DNA of 64,000 nt. Origin: Jeotgalibacillus aurantiacus (lineage in GTDB: Bacteria; Bacillota; Bacilli; Bacillales; Jeotgalibacillaceae). Positions 53,486-61,826 of the stretch are shown piece after piece (position 1 is the first letter of the stretch; every line of letters begins with the position of its first letter). The stretch covers positions 496,001-560,000 of the forward strand of contig NZ_JACNMS010000003.1 of assembly GCF_020595125.1 (NCBI RefSeq), written 5' to 3'. The notes under the pieces are model-generated. The model had not been told where the DNA came from. It did not search any database and saw only the letters and a list, made by a program, of their open reading frames with translations. The position numbers and the translations under genes were made by a program.

Positions 53486-54271
53486 TTGCCGAAAACACTG
53501 TTTTTTGATTTGGATGATACGCTTTTATGGGATAAAAAAAGCATTGATACAGCACTACAGAAAACGGCTGACGATGCAGCTGAGAAGTATGGGGTGGAGT
53601 CAGAACAGCTGATTGCTGAAGTAAGAAAGGTAGCACCTGAACTTTATAGCAGACTTACGAGCTATGAGTTTACAAAAAAAATCGGTATTAACCCCTTCGA
53701 AGGGCTCTGGGGTGAATTTGGTGATGTGGTTCATCACGGTTTCAGAACAATGGGGGAAGAAGTGCCCGCCTATCAAAAAGTGGTTTGGGAAACCGCTCTT
53801 CAAAACCTTGGTGTGAATGAAGAAGGTGGCAGGCTTCGTGAGAAATTTATTGAACACCGAAAAACTTCTCCTTTTTTATATGAGGAAACAATGGATGTAT
53901 TAAATGAGCTCAAACAGCTTGGTCACCGCCTTGTTATGGTGACAAACGGTGCTCCTTCACTGCAGCTGGAAAAGCTACGTATTACACCGGAAATCGTACC
54001 GTATTTTGAATACATCGTCATCTCAGGAAACGTCGGGGAAGGGAAACCCGCTAAAGCTGTGTTTGACCACGCATTGAGATTAGCGGAGGAAAATAAAGAA
54101 AACGTCATCATGATTGGGGATAATCTGAAAACTGATATTCTTGGTGCAAACCGCTCAGGAATTGAAAGTATATGGATCCGGCATGACTTGTCCGTTTCAC
54201 CACAGCAGGACATTGACGGTCAACCGGCTCACACGGTCAGCCGCCTGAAAGAAATTTTTTCCGTTCTTTGA
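53486..54271 (+). CDS. HAD-family hydrolase (YjjG/YsaA-like)
   Basis: 261 aa HAD phosphatase. Motif I FFDLDDTLLWD is at the N-terminus, motif II Thr in MVTNGAPSLQ, Lys motif EGKPAKAVFD, and motif IV GDNLKTDILGA. The cap domain is helical, as in nucleotidase-like YjjG relatives. Likely dephosphorylates a small metabolite. The start is TTG at 53486, 8 nt after AAGGAG; the GTG at 53477 lies inside that site. Confidence 0.83.
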   Translation: MPKTLFFDLDDTLLWDKKSIDTALQKTADDAAEKYGVESEQLIAEVRKVAPELYSRLTSYEFTKKIGINPFEGLWGEFGDVVHHGFRTMGEEVPAYQKVVWETALQNLGVNEEGGRLREKFIEHRKTSPFLYEETMDVLNELKQLGHRLVMVTNGAPSLQLEKLRITPEIVPYFEYIVISGNVGEGKPAKAVFDHALRLAEENKENVIMIGDNLKTDILGANRSGIESIWIRHDLSVSPQQDIDGQPAHTVSRLKEIFSVL

Positions 54272-54344
54272 AACTTTTAAGTGTAAGCATGCGTAAAATA
54301 GGGGAAAGGAAATTATTCCATACATATTTTAAGGAGGTTTTTTC

Positions 54345-54809
54345 ATGAAACGTACCGCTGAAGGTGTATTAACGATTATTGGCATTGTTATTAACTTTTT
54401 AATGATCGGTGGGGCTCTGCTAATACTTGCGCTATTTAGTGATCCGGTTGCACGGCAGGAATTTGAAATGCAGTTTCAGGCTGATCCTGCTTTAGCTGAT
54501 GCAGGCGTCACGCCGGATCAGGTTTTTGGTATTGTAGACAGCCTTGGTTTTGCATTTAATATTGTTGTTATCATTAGTATCATTTTGAGTTTTGTAGCAT
54601 TGTTTGCGATGAAGCGTAATAAAAAGCCAAAGCTTGCAGGAAGTCTCCTCATTGCAAGTGCGCTGCTTGTTGGAGTTGCGACTATTCTGCTAGGCTGGTT
54701 GCCGGCACTTCTCTTCCTGATTGCAGGAATTATGTGTTTTGCAAGAAAGCCTAAGGTGCCACAGCAGACAACGGTTTATCAGGAAGATGAGCAAATTAGA
54801 CCTTTATAA
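54345..54809 (+). CDS. DUF4064 membrane protein
   Basis: 154 aa with four hydrophobic segments and a short extracellular loop after the first (DPVARQEFEMQFQADPALAD). It starts MKRTAEGVLTIIGIVIN, as in DUF4064 proteins. Function unknown. AAGGAGG precedes the ATG. Own transcript with a strong terminator. Confidence 0.8.
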   Translation: MKRTAEGVLTIIGIVINFLMIGGALLILALFSDPVARQEFEMQFQADPALADAGVTPDQVFGIVDSLGFAFNIVVIISIILSFVALFAMKRNKKPKLAGSLLIASALLVGVATILLGWLPALLFLIAGIMCFARKPKVPQQTTVYQEDEQIRPL

Positions 54810-54813
54810 ATGA

Positions 54814-54852
54814 TAAAAAAGTGCCCGGGAATAAATTTCCGGGCACTTTTTT
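54814..54852. terminator. Bidirectional terminator
   Basis: AAAAAAGTGCCCGGGAA / TTTCCGGGCACTTTTTT, A-run and T-run, between the convergent DUF4064 and fhuF genes. Confidence 0.93.
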
Positions 54853-55567
54853 ATGCTTTCAACTGGCAGCATGTTTTGCAATTTTTTCCTCCTGGCAGTT
54901 GGACCTTATAACAACATGTACTTCTGACACGACTGCCATCCTCCATTAAGCGTTTTGCTTTAAATTCATTCAGGTGATAAAAAGGGTTCGTTTCATGAAT
55001 GCCAAAAAACGTTTTCCCGGTCCATCTGCTCAGCTCATCTTCCCAGTTCTGCTGATCAAGATCACTCAGTTTAGGTGCCAGCGTTAAATAAAACCATCTG
55101 ATATAAATAAAGAAGTTTTCCCATAATACCAATTTGTTCACTTTGGCTGCTTTTTCAACGGATAGAATGAGAGGTTTACACCAGTCGAAGTACAGTTTAT
55201 GAAAATAAGCTTTACTGTCCATGGTCTCTTTATACGCGACTGCATGACTGATATGAAGCCTGATACCAAAAGGTGCGTCAGCTTCATAGGCAATCCGGAT
55301 ATCAGAAGCAGCTAAATTCCACTGAACACCTTCTTTATAATAGGCAAGGAGAGCACAAATCAGGACATGTGCCGTTCTCTTCATAGAAAGAGAGCCGGCA
55401 ACCATCAGCTTAGGGGCGTCCTGAAGTGTTTTAATATGCATAATATCCTCAGCAGCGAAATCAGGATTCAGCCAGGCAGAAACGTCCCACTCTGGACCCA
55501 GAGCTGGTTCATCAAATATCACGGGAAGAACTTCTTCAAGATAATCGAATAAGGCCTGCCGGTTCAT
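54851..55567 (-). CDS. fhuF: FhuF-like siderophore-iron reductase
   Basis: 238 aa. The C-terminal CC-x10-C-x2-C pattern (STCCYKVQLPG ... CKTCC) is the [2Fe-2S] ligand set of FhuF. The N-terminal part is the usual degenerate helical domain. It would reduce ferric siderophore in the cytosol to release iron. It overlaps the permease gene by 4 nt (ATGA) and is last of the three-gene minus-strand operon. Confidence 0.85.
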   Translation of the reverse strand: MNRQALFDYLEEVLPVIFDEPALGPEWDVSAWLNPDFAAEDIMHIKTLQDAPKLMVAGSLSMKRTAHVLICALLAYYKEGVQWNLAASDIRIAYEADAPFGIRLHISHAVAYKETMDSKAYFHKLYFDWCKPLILSVEKAAKVNKLVLWENFFIYIRWFYLTLAPKLSDLDQQNWEDELSRWTGKTFFGIHETNPFYHLNEFKAKRLMEDGSRVRSTCCYKVQLPGGKNCKTCCQLKA

Positions 55568-56625
55568 GATTTGCGGCTCCTTTCTTTAAAGAGTAAATAT
55601 ATGAAATAAGGCGCACCGATCGCTGCAGTAAATACACCTGCCGGAACTTCAAGAGGTGCAGCAATAAGGCGGCCGAGCAGATCTGCCAGCATCACAAGTC
55701 CTGCGCCAATCAGAGCAGCCATTGGAATCAGCGCCCCGTAAGATGAACCTACAAGCTTTCTGGCGAGGTGCGGCGCCATGAGGCCCACAAACCCGATTCC
55801 TCCTGCAAAGGCAACCGAACCTCCGACAAGACCTGTACTTAACAGTAGAATAAAAATACGCTGTTTCGAAACGATGGATCCCATTGATGTGCTTATATCA
55901 TCTCCAAGCTCAAGCAGGTTGAGATGACGTGCCATAAGTAAACTTAACAAAAATAGAACCCCAACCCAAGGAAGCAGGATCCAGACCTGGCTCCAGGTTG
56001 AACCGTTAACAGACCCTGTAATCCAGATATTCGCCTGACTTGCACGGTAAATTGGGCCAATCAGCATCAGCATTGTGGTACATGCATTCATTAATAATGA
56101 GAAACCAATACCGATCAGCACAAGCCGAATCGGGGAAAGTCCGTTTTTCCAAGAAAACACATAAACGAGTATAGCAGCTGTAAGAGCCCCAAGGAAAGCT
56201 GCTACCGGTAACCATTGAATAGAAACTGATAATGCTCCATTGGAGTCGCTGAAAAGCACGAGAAAGCCGACGACGAATACACTTGCACCACCAGTAATAC
56301 CAATGATATCAGGCGATGCCAATGGGTTTCTGACCATTCCCTGAAGCAGCGCTCCGGCTACGGCAAGTGCGATGCCAACCAGCAGGGCAATCAGAATTCT
56401 TGGAAGTCTGAATTCCTTCACGATTAATTCATTCAGTGGTTCTCCGCTACCGAATAAGACTTGTAAAATATCCTGCGGCGGAATCCACACATCACCCAGG
56501 CCAAGACTGATTAAGAAAGCGCCCGTTACAACGATTAGAGCCACAATCGTTCGCAAAACCGTCCGTTGATCAAATAAAAAGGAGGGCCCCTTCGATCCTA
56601 GACGAATCGGAATAAATCGCTTCAT
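55564..56625 (-). CDS. FecCD-family siderophore permease (second)
   Basis: 353 aa with about nine to ten hydrophobic segments. RLPRILIALLVGIALAVAG and MVRNPLASPDIIGITGGAS, and the ATPase docking region GIGFVGLMAPHLARKLVG, are FecCD signatures. It pairs with the upstream permease; both resemble B. subtilis YfiZ/YfhA. A 4-nt overlap on either side shows coupling. Confidence 0.9.
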   Translation of the reverse strand: MKRFIPIRLGSKGPSFLFDQRTVLRTIVALIVVTGAFLISLGLGDVWIPPQDILQVLFGSGEPLNELIVKEFRLPRILIALLVGIALAVAGALLQGMVRNPLASPDIIGITGGASVFVVGFLVLFSDSNGALSVSIQWLPVAAFLGALTAAILVYVFSWKNGLSPIRLVLIGIGFSLLMNACTTMLMLIGPIYRASQANIWITGSVNGSTWSQVWILLPWVGVLFLLSLLMARHLNLLELGDDISTSMGSIVSKQRIFILLLSTGLVGGSVAFAGGIGFVGLMAPHLARKLVGSSYGALIPMAALIGAGLVMLADLLGRLIAAPLEVPAGVFTAAIGAPYFIYLLFKERSRKS

Positions 56626-57623
56626 GATGAAGTTCCCACCTTTCTTGCAATGTAAATAAAGATTGGCGTCCCGATAATTGCTGTCATAACCCCAACAGGA
56701 ACCTCCTGAGGCATGATCACATAGCGTGCGGCAATATCAGCAGCCAGTAACAGATTGGCCCCTAAAAAAGCAGACATCGGAATTAACAGACGGTGATCAA
56801 CACCAATCCACTTCCTGGCTAAATGTGGAATCATAATCCCGATGAAGCCAATCGGGCCTGCTACAGCAACAGCACCGCCAGCTAAAAGTACGACGATGAT
56901 CCCAATCCAGATTTTCAACACACCGGTTTTGACACCAAGTCCATTAGCGACATCATCACCCATCGCCAGAACATTAAAGGACCTCGAGAAAAACATTGCG
57001 ATTATAAATCCTGCTGCAAGATAAGGTAGCGCCGTTTGAAGCAGCGCCAGGTCTCTTCCCTGAACCGAACCGGCAAGCCAGAAGAGCACCTGTTCAAGAG
57101 CAGATTCATTTAAAACGAGTAGCCCTTGCGTCACTGATCCAAAAAGAGCTGATAATGCAGCGCCGGCGAGCGTCAGCTGAAGAGGGGACAATCCTTTTTG
57201 ATCCAATGATCCAAGCGCATACACAGAAACCATTGCAACGGCTGCTCCAATGAATGCAAGTACTGCAAACATTTGAATGGAAGTGACACCAAAGAGCGTT
57301 ACCCCCATTACAACAGCCAATCCTGCTCCTGCATTGATACCAAAAATACTCGGTGATGCAAGTGGGTTTTTCGTTAACGTCTGCATTAAAACGCCAGCAA
57401 CGGCTAAAGACGCACCTATGGCTGCAGCGATGAGTGCACGTGGAACACGAACAGATTGAATGATCAAATGTTCGTTAGATCCATCAAAAGCATTAAATGA
57501 AGCTATAATCTGACTGAACGATGTTTGCTGATAGCCAAATCGAACACTGGCCAATATAAGCAAACACATAAGCAAAAATGAGCCTGTCATTGATAATAAG
57601 ACAAAAAGCCGTGAAGATTTCAT
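56622..57623 (-). CDS. FecCD-family siderophore permease (first)
   Basis: 333 aa with about nine to ten hydrophobic segments; VPRALIAAAIGASLAVAG, TKNPLASPSIFGINAGAG and GPIGFIGIMIPHLARKWIG as in FecCD permeases. Start at 57623 after AAGGAACGG; the frame extends upstream without a site. First gene of the operon permease-permease-fhuF, divergent from the binding-protein gene with Fur boxes between. No ATPase gene is present, so a shared one (YusV-like) must be used. Confidence 0.9.
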   Translation of the reverse strand: MKSSRLFVLLSMTGSFLLMCLLILASVRFGYQQTSFSQIIASFNAFDGSNEHLIIQSVRVPRALIAAAIGASLAVAGVLMQTLTKNPLASPSIFGINAGAGLAVVMGVTLFGVTSIQMFAVLAFIGAAVAMVSVYALGSLDQKGLSPLQLTLAGAALSALFGSVTQGLLVLNESALEQVLFWLAGSVQGRDLALLQTALPYLAAGFIIAMFFSRSFNVLAMGDDVANGLGVKTGVLKIWIGIIVVLLAGGAVAVAGPIGFIGIMIPHLARKWIGVDHRLLIPMSAFLGANLLLAADIAARYVIMPQEVPVGVMTAIIGTPIFIYIARKVGTSS

Positions 57624-57681
57624 AAAAGTCCGTTCCTTCCTGACACACAATTAGTTCTATTATAACGAATATAACAGCTAA

Positions 57682-57696
57682 TGAAAATCATTTTCA
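57682..57696. promoter_or_regulatory. Fur box 1 (permease-fhuF side)
   Basis: TGAAAAT-C-ATTTTCA, perfect 7-1-7 palindrome, two symmetric differences from TGATAATnATTATCA, 59 nt upstream of the permease start. Confidence 0.75.
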
Positions 57697-57704
57697 TTTA
57701 GATA

Positions 57705-57733
57705 TTGACATTGCTTTCTGAATATTTTATGAT
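57705..57733 (+). promoter_or_regulatory. Promoter of siderophore-binding protein
   Basis: TTGACA (57705-57710), 17-nt spacer, TATGAT (57728-57733), just upstream of Fur box 2. Confidence 0.78.
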
Positions 57734-57743
57734 GAAATAGCTT

Positions 57744-57758
57744 TGAGAATGATAATCA
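57744..57758. promoter_or_regulatory. Fur box 2 (binding-protein side)
   Basis: TGAGAAT-G-ATAATCA, 7-1-7 match with one difference per half to the Fur consensus; would block the adjacent promoter under iron sufficiency. Confidence 0.8.
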
Positions 57759-57780
57759 CTATTACTAAAAGGAGAGTATC

Positions 57781-58770
57781 TTGCAAATGAAAAAGTTTAA
57801 CCTTTTCTTACTTCTGATTGGCTTACTGACGCTCGTGCTGGCGGCATGCGGCTCAAATTCAGATGAAAATACATCAGAGGAACCGGCTGCTGACGGCGGT
57901 GGTTCTGAGGAAACAAGTGAAACATACACAGTTGAACATGCAATGGGTACAGCTGAGATCAAAGGAACACCTGAAAAGGTCGTGATCCTGACTAACGAAG
58001 GTACGGAAGCTCTTTTATCAATGGGGGTAACACCTGTTGGAGCGGTACAATCATGGACAGGTGACCCATGGTACGATCACATCTCTGATCAAATGGAGGG
58101 AGTAGAGGTCGTAGGGACAGAAAGTGAAGTAAATGTTGAAGCGATTGCTGCTCTTAAACCGGACCTGATTATTGGTACAAAACTTCGTCAGGAAGCTGTA
58201 TATGAACAGTTGAACCAGATTGCCCCAACTGTTATGTCTGAAACACTTAAGGGTGACTGGAAAGAAAACTTCGCTCTTTATGCTGAAGCTTTAAATAAGT
58301 CTGAAGAAGGCGAACAGGTGATCAGTGAGTTTGATCAGCGTGTGGAAGAATTAAGTGGAGCGCTTGAAGAAGGTGGACATCTTGAAAAAGAAATTTCAAT
58401 GGTCCGTTTCCTTGCAGGGGACACCAGAATTTATCATAAGGATTCGTTCTCAGGCATTATCCTCGATCAGTTAGGGTTTGCCCGTCCTGAAGAACAGGAT
58501 ATCGATGATTTTGCTGAAGACGGTGTCACAAAAGAGCGTGTTGGTGCGATGGAAGGGGACGTACTATTCTATTTCACTTATGAAACAGGTGACGGAGAAG
58601 GAAACGCAACAGAGGAAGACTGGCTGAATGATCCATTATTCCAAAATCTTGAGGTTGTAAAAGCAGGAAACGTTCAGGAAGTAAGTGATACTATCTGGAA
58701 TACTGCCGGAGGTGTTCTTGCAGCTAATGTGATGCTGGATGATATTGAGAGCTATTTTTTAAGTGAATAA
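57781..58770 (+). CDS. Ferric-siderophore binding lipoprotein
   Basis: 329 aa with signal peptide, lipobox LAAC, an acidic linker and the periplasmic-binding (FhuD/FepB-like) fold: KGTPEKVVILTNEGTEALLSMG, LKPDLIIGT and the long connecting helix. It presents a ferric siderophore to the divergent permeases; YfiY-like. The start is TTG at 57781 (AAAAGGAG 6 nt upstream) or ATG at 57787. Iron-repressed by the Fur box upstream. Confidence 0.88.
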   Translation: MQMKKFNLFLLLIGLLTLVLAACGSNSDENTSEEPAADGGGSEETSETYTVEHAMGTAEIKGTPEKVVILTNEGTEALLSMGVTPVGAVQSWTGDPWYDHISDQMEGVEVVGTESEVNVEAIAALKPDLIIGTKLRQEAVYEQLNQIAPTVMSETLKGDWKENFALYAEALNKSEEGEQVISEFDQRVEELSGALEEGGHLEKEISMVRFLAGDTRIYHKDSFSGIILDQLGFARPEEQDIDDFAEDGVTKERVGAMEGDVLFYFTYETGDGEGNATEEDWLNDPLFQNLEVVKAGNVQEVSDTIWNTAGGVLAANVMLDDIESYFLSE

Positions 58771-58780
58771 TAGATAAATT

Positions 58781-58814
58781 GAAACAGGCTGCGACAATTG
58801 TTGCAGCCTGTTTC
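58781..58814 (+). terminator. Terminator of binding-protein gene
   Basis: GAAACAGGCTGC / GCAGCCTGTTTC perfect 12-bp stem, with only a weak T-run after it. Confidence 0.7.
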
Positions 58815-58985
58815 AGTTATCAGATTTATAAATCGGGCAAGGCCATTCCAACGCAGTCCAGTAGTGAACAGCTGTTGATCAGCTATGGGTTCGCCTTTCT
58901 TTTTTGAAATAAAACATTCGTAGGTTTTTAACTACCCTTTTTGTGGAAATAATAAAGGCAGACAACAATAAAGGAGATGGTTGGA

Positions 58986-59411
58986 ATGAATCAGAAGGAA
59001 TTGAAAGATCACATTATGAGTGTTATTGAAAATAATAAGGTAGGAACGCTTGCTACTGTAAAAAATAACCGTCCGCATTCCCGTTATATGACATTTTACA
59101 ATGAAGGTTTGGTGTTGCATACACCGACAAGCAGTGATACCCATAAGGCAGATGAGGTTGATGAGAACCCTTTTGTACATATTCTATTGGGGTATGATGG
59201 GGAAGGCTACGCTGATTCTTATGTAGAGATAGAAGGTACGGCTGTTATAAGGGATTCAGAGGAGATCCGTCATAAGCTTTGGAATGATCGTTTTTCAAAC
59301 TGGTTTGAAGGTCCGGATGATCCAACTTATATTGTGCTTGAAATTGAACCAACGTCTATCCGTCTGATGAATTCCGGAGAAGAACCGCAAACGCTTGAAC
59401 TGGATCAGTAA
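58986..59411 (+). CDS. Pyridoxamine-5'-phosphate-oxidase-fold protein (GSP26-like)
   Basis: 141 aa with the FMN-binding split-barrel fold: VGTLATVKNNRPHSRYMTFYN, HKADEVDENPFVHILLGYDG and RLMNSGEEPQTLEL, like general stress protein 26 / pyridoxamine oxidase-related proteins. Probably a flavin- or F420-like cofactor-dependent enzyme of stress response. AAAGGAG fits the ATG at 58986; the ATG at 58977 is too close. Single gene with a terminator. Confidence 0.83.
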   Translation: MNQKELKDHIMSVIENNKVGTLATVKNNRPHSRYMTFYNEGLVLHTPTSSDTHKADEVDENPFVHILLGYDGEGYADSYVEIEGTAVIRDSEEIRHKLWNDRFSNWFEGPDDPTYIVLEIEPTSIRLMNSGEEPQTLELDQ

Positions 59412-59458
59412 AAAATAAGCATCCTAACGATGATCATCGTCGGGATGCTTATTTTTTT
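59412..59458. terminator. Terminator after GSP26-like gene
   Basis: AATAAGCATCC / GGATGCTTATT with an inner ACGATGATCATCGT palindrome, then T7. It overlaps the 3' end of a small minus-strand gene. Confidence 0.88.
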
Positions 59459-59558
59459 GCTTTTGTAAAAGTGTTATGAAAATAAGACCGACGGCAAGAA
59501 TAAAAATCAGTCCGGCTCCAAATAAAAGCTGAAATATCCAGTCAATGGCTGCGTCCAT
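59424..59558 (-). CDS. 44-aa single-span membrane protein
   Basis: Small open frame beginning MDAAIDWIFQLLFGAG, one hydrophobic helix (about residues 8-31) and a polar tail ending HPDDDHR. CAGGAGGGA lies 7 nt before the ATG, an excellent ribosome site. Its stop lies inside the terminator of the convergent gene. Function unknown. Confidence 0.6.
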   Translation of the reverse strand: MDAAIDWIFQLLFGAGLIFILAVGLIFITLLQKQKNKHPDDDHR

Positions 59559-59681
59559 CTGAATCCCTCCTGTAGATTTTTTTATGCTGATATCATTGAT
59601 CTTACTTATCTGAACATGAAAGTTACGGGTGATTTGATTATAATGGATTCATGTATCGGATGAAAGAACGGAGGAATCATT

Positions 59682-60146
59682 ATGAACTGGGAATTGAAGC
59701 GGTTTGACGAATTAAATACAAGGGAGCTGTACAACATTCTTCAGGCCAGAAATGCGATTTTCGTGGTGGAGCAGGAGTGTGCGTATCACGAAATCGATGG
59801 GCATGATCCTGATTGCTGGCACCTGTCGTTGAAAATAGATGGGGAGCTGGCCGCATATTCAAGGTTATTGGAAAGAGGAGTGAAATATGATATCGCGTCT
59901 ATAGGGCGGATTATTGTGCCGGAGAAATTCCGTGGTAATGGTTTGGCAAGGCTATTAGTTCAGCGGTCCATAGATATTATGGTAAATGATTGGAAAGAAA
60001 AAGAAATTAAGCTGCAGGCTCAAACGTACTTGAGAGACTTTTATGAATCATTTGGTTTTGAAGCGACTTCTGAAGAATATCTTGATGATGGTATTCCGCA
60101 TGTAGATATGGTTATGACGATTAAGGAAACGAGTGACGCAAAATGA
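59682..60146 (+). CDS. ElaA-family GNAT acetyltransferase
   Basis: 154 aa. ELYNILQARNAIFVVEQECAYHEIDGHD is the ElaA signature (N-terminal), followed by the acetyl-CoA loop GRIIVPEKFRGNGLARLL and YESFGFEATSEEY. Acceptor unknown. ACGGAGGAATC precedes the ATG. Its stop overlaps the start of a 52-aa membrane protein (ATGA). Confidence 0.87.
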   Translation: MNWELKRFDELNTRELYNILQARNAIFVVEQECAYHEIDGHDPDCWHLSLKIDGELAAYSRLLERGVKYDIASIGRIIVPEKFRGNGLARLLVQRSIDIMVNDWKEKEIKLQAQTYLRDFYESFGFEATSEEYLDDGIPHVDMVMTIKETSDAK

Positions 60147-60301
60147 GCGGGAACAAAATTGTGATCGGAATTGTAGTGTTTGTTCTGTTGATGATTTTGG
60201 GTATTTTTGTTGTGATTGCGAATTTTAATCCTGAGAGAATGTCAACTGGGCTGATAGGTGAAGTTGGGATTGGGGAGTTTTATGAGGAGAGAAATATTTA
60301 G
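60143..60301 (+). CDS. 52-aa single-span membrane protein
   Basis: MSGNKIVIGIVVFVLLMILG then a polar tail ending YEERNI; one membrane helix (about 6-27). Its ATG overlaps the ElaA stop by 4 nt, so it is translationally coupled. No family recognised. Function unknown. Confidence 0.6.
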   Translation: MSGNKIVIGIVVFVLLMILGIFVVIANFNPERMSTGLIGEVGIGEFYEERNI

Positions 60302-60371
60302 AAACCGCGCAGGAGACATTCTTTCCACCTCAGGAGTCTGCGGTGAGTCGAGCCCGGGATGGTTGTCTGAA
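60302..60371. repeat. Fragment of dispersed repeat (E9)
   Basis: AACCGCGCAGGAGACATTC and CAGGAGTCTGCGGTGAG resemble end and core parts of the E family but without pairing arms. Tentative. Confidence 0.35.
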
Positions 60372-60416
60372 GAACTTTTCAATAAAATTGTCTATAAATG
60401 ATGATGTAACGATGAG

Positions 60417-60446
60417 AAAAAGCTGCCTGAATGGGCAGCTTTTGGT
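60417..60446. terminator. Terminator
   Basis: AAAAGCTGCC / GGGCAGCTTTT stem with loop TGAAT; serves the ElaA/small-protein unit and possibly the minus-strand DUF2187 gene. Confidence 0.75.
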
Positions 60447-60484
60447 GACTTTGTTGATCAGACTATGAACCTGCTCACGTATGT

Positions 60485-60673
60485 TTACTTTTCGATAATC
60501 TCATAATTTTCATGGGACACAACGGTGAAATTGGTTCCATAATCCAATAGCAATGCATCTTCTTCTGATATATTTACAATTACGGATCGCTCAAGAATTT
60601 TGGTTACTTCACCTGTAATATCAAAACCATGGCGAGTAAATTTAATTTTTTGACCTACATTTGCCTGTGTCAT
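60485..60673 (-). CDS. DUF2187 small protein (YkvS-like)
   Basis: 62 aa, soluble, SH3-like beta-rich: ANVGQKIKFTRHGFDITGEV and SVIVNISEEDALLLDYGTNFTVVSHENYEII are typical of DUF2187. Function unknown. The ATG at 60673 follows GGGGTG; a GTG at 60682 is possible. Single gene. Confidence 0.8.
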   Translation of the reverse strand: MTQANVGQKIKFTRHGFDITGEVTKILERSVIVNISEEDALLLDYGTNFTVVSHENYEIIEK

Positions 60674-60950
60674 AATCAGCACCCCATATCCTAAAGTAAA
60701 ATATCCGATTGTCTGCTCTATTATAACGCAGACTTTTCTTCCTTCAAACGCTTATACTTCCTGAACTGTACACGCATTCATTTCTCTATACCCCATTATT
60801 ACTTAAGTATTCTACTATAAATAATCTTAAATAGGGTGAAATTTCTGTAATTTTCACGAAAAAGATTTTCAGACTATGCATCATTTAACTTACTTTATTA
60901 AATGCGGTTTGATAAAATGGACCGTAATGGCGTTTTCACGGGGGGGTAAC

Positions 60951-61409
60951 ATGAAGAGCAGGAAGTCTTTCTGGTATACAGCAGGAGCATACAGCATTAT
61001 TATAATGCTGATTTCAATGGCTGTTTTATTTAATATCTATCCTGGTGGCTATGGATATATCTATAACGAAGAAACGGAGCAGATCACGCTTGAGCGTGGT
61101 GTCTTTGGAAAAGAGAAGGTAACGGATCAGGTAGCGGACGATGAGGCGCTCAGTTATGTGCTTTATCAAAATGAGGTTGACCGCGCGATTCAATCATGGA
61201 TTCTCGTACTGACGCTGGGGATTTTTATAGTGTACTTAGTACAGCGAATATTACCGGCTTATCAAAATCGTAAAGAGCAGGGTTACAGGGTAAAGGATTT
61301 AATAGCGCTTGGACTATTTGTCCTGACAGTGGTAGTTGCTGTGTCATTGCTCGTATCACTCAGTCAAAGCATTCAATATCTTGAGCAGGTTTATCATACT
61401 GTTGCTTAG
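60951..61409 (+). CDS. Membrane protein of unknown function
   Basis: 152 aa with three hydrophobic segments (about 8-27, 83-103 and 120-142). Between the first two is a ~50-residue extracellular loop carrying an acidic region (EETEQITLERGVFGKEKV). GGGGGGGT precedes the ATG at 60951; upstream in-frame ATGs lack sites. No family recognised. Confidence 0.65.
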   Translation: MKSRKSFWYTAGAYSIIIMLISMAVLFNIYPGGYGYIYNEETEQITLERGVFGKEKVTDQVADDEALSYVLYQNEVDRAIQSWILVLTLGIFIVYLVQRILPAYQNRKEQGYRVKDLIALGLFVLTVVVAVSLLVSLSQSIQYLEQVYHTVA

Positions 61410-61520
61410 TTAGTCACGGGACAACAAAAAAATCATCTGTCGAATCATCACAAATAGGTGTGAATTTTCTGACGATTAATGGTACAATAGCCTTACCAAA
61501 TGGGATAGGCAGGTGAATAT

Positions 61521-61790
61521 ATGAGTAAAAAAAGAAGAAAATCTTCACATGATGGTTGGATTAATTTCATTTTTACTTTGATTTACCTAAGTTACTGGTG
61601 GTTTATTCTGCAAGGAGTCCTCCAGGGGTTTTCACAGCTCATCTACATAAGCATTGTACCGTTTATCATCCTGATGTTTTTACACTCTTTGACCACAAGA
61701 TGGATGGAGAGACGTGTTGAGAAACAGCTCGCAGCAAGTGTTGAAAAAAGTATTGCCAGATATAAAGACCGGATTCGAACCGGCGCATAA
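61521..61790 (+). CDS. Small membrane protein of unknown function
   Basis: 89 aa; a Lys/Arg/Ser-rich N-terminus (MSKKRRKSSHDGW), two hydrophobic segments (about 13-32 and 38-57), then a basic helix. GGCAGGTG upstream of the ATG. Followed by a bidirectional terminator. No family recognised. Confidence 0.6.
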   Translation: MSKKRRKSSHDGWINFIFTLIYLSYWWFILQGVLQGFSQLIYISIVPFIILMFLHSLTTRWMERRVEKQLAASVEKSIARYKDRIRTGA

Positions 61791-61826
61791 AAAAGAGGCT
61801 GGAGCGGTTTCCAGCCTCTTTTTTAT
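61788..61826. terminator. Bidirectional terminator
   Basis: AAAAAAGAGGCTGGA / TCCAGCCTCTTTTTT, shared by the convergent small membrane protein and cstR genes. Confidence 0.93.
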
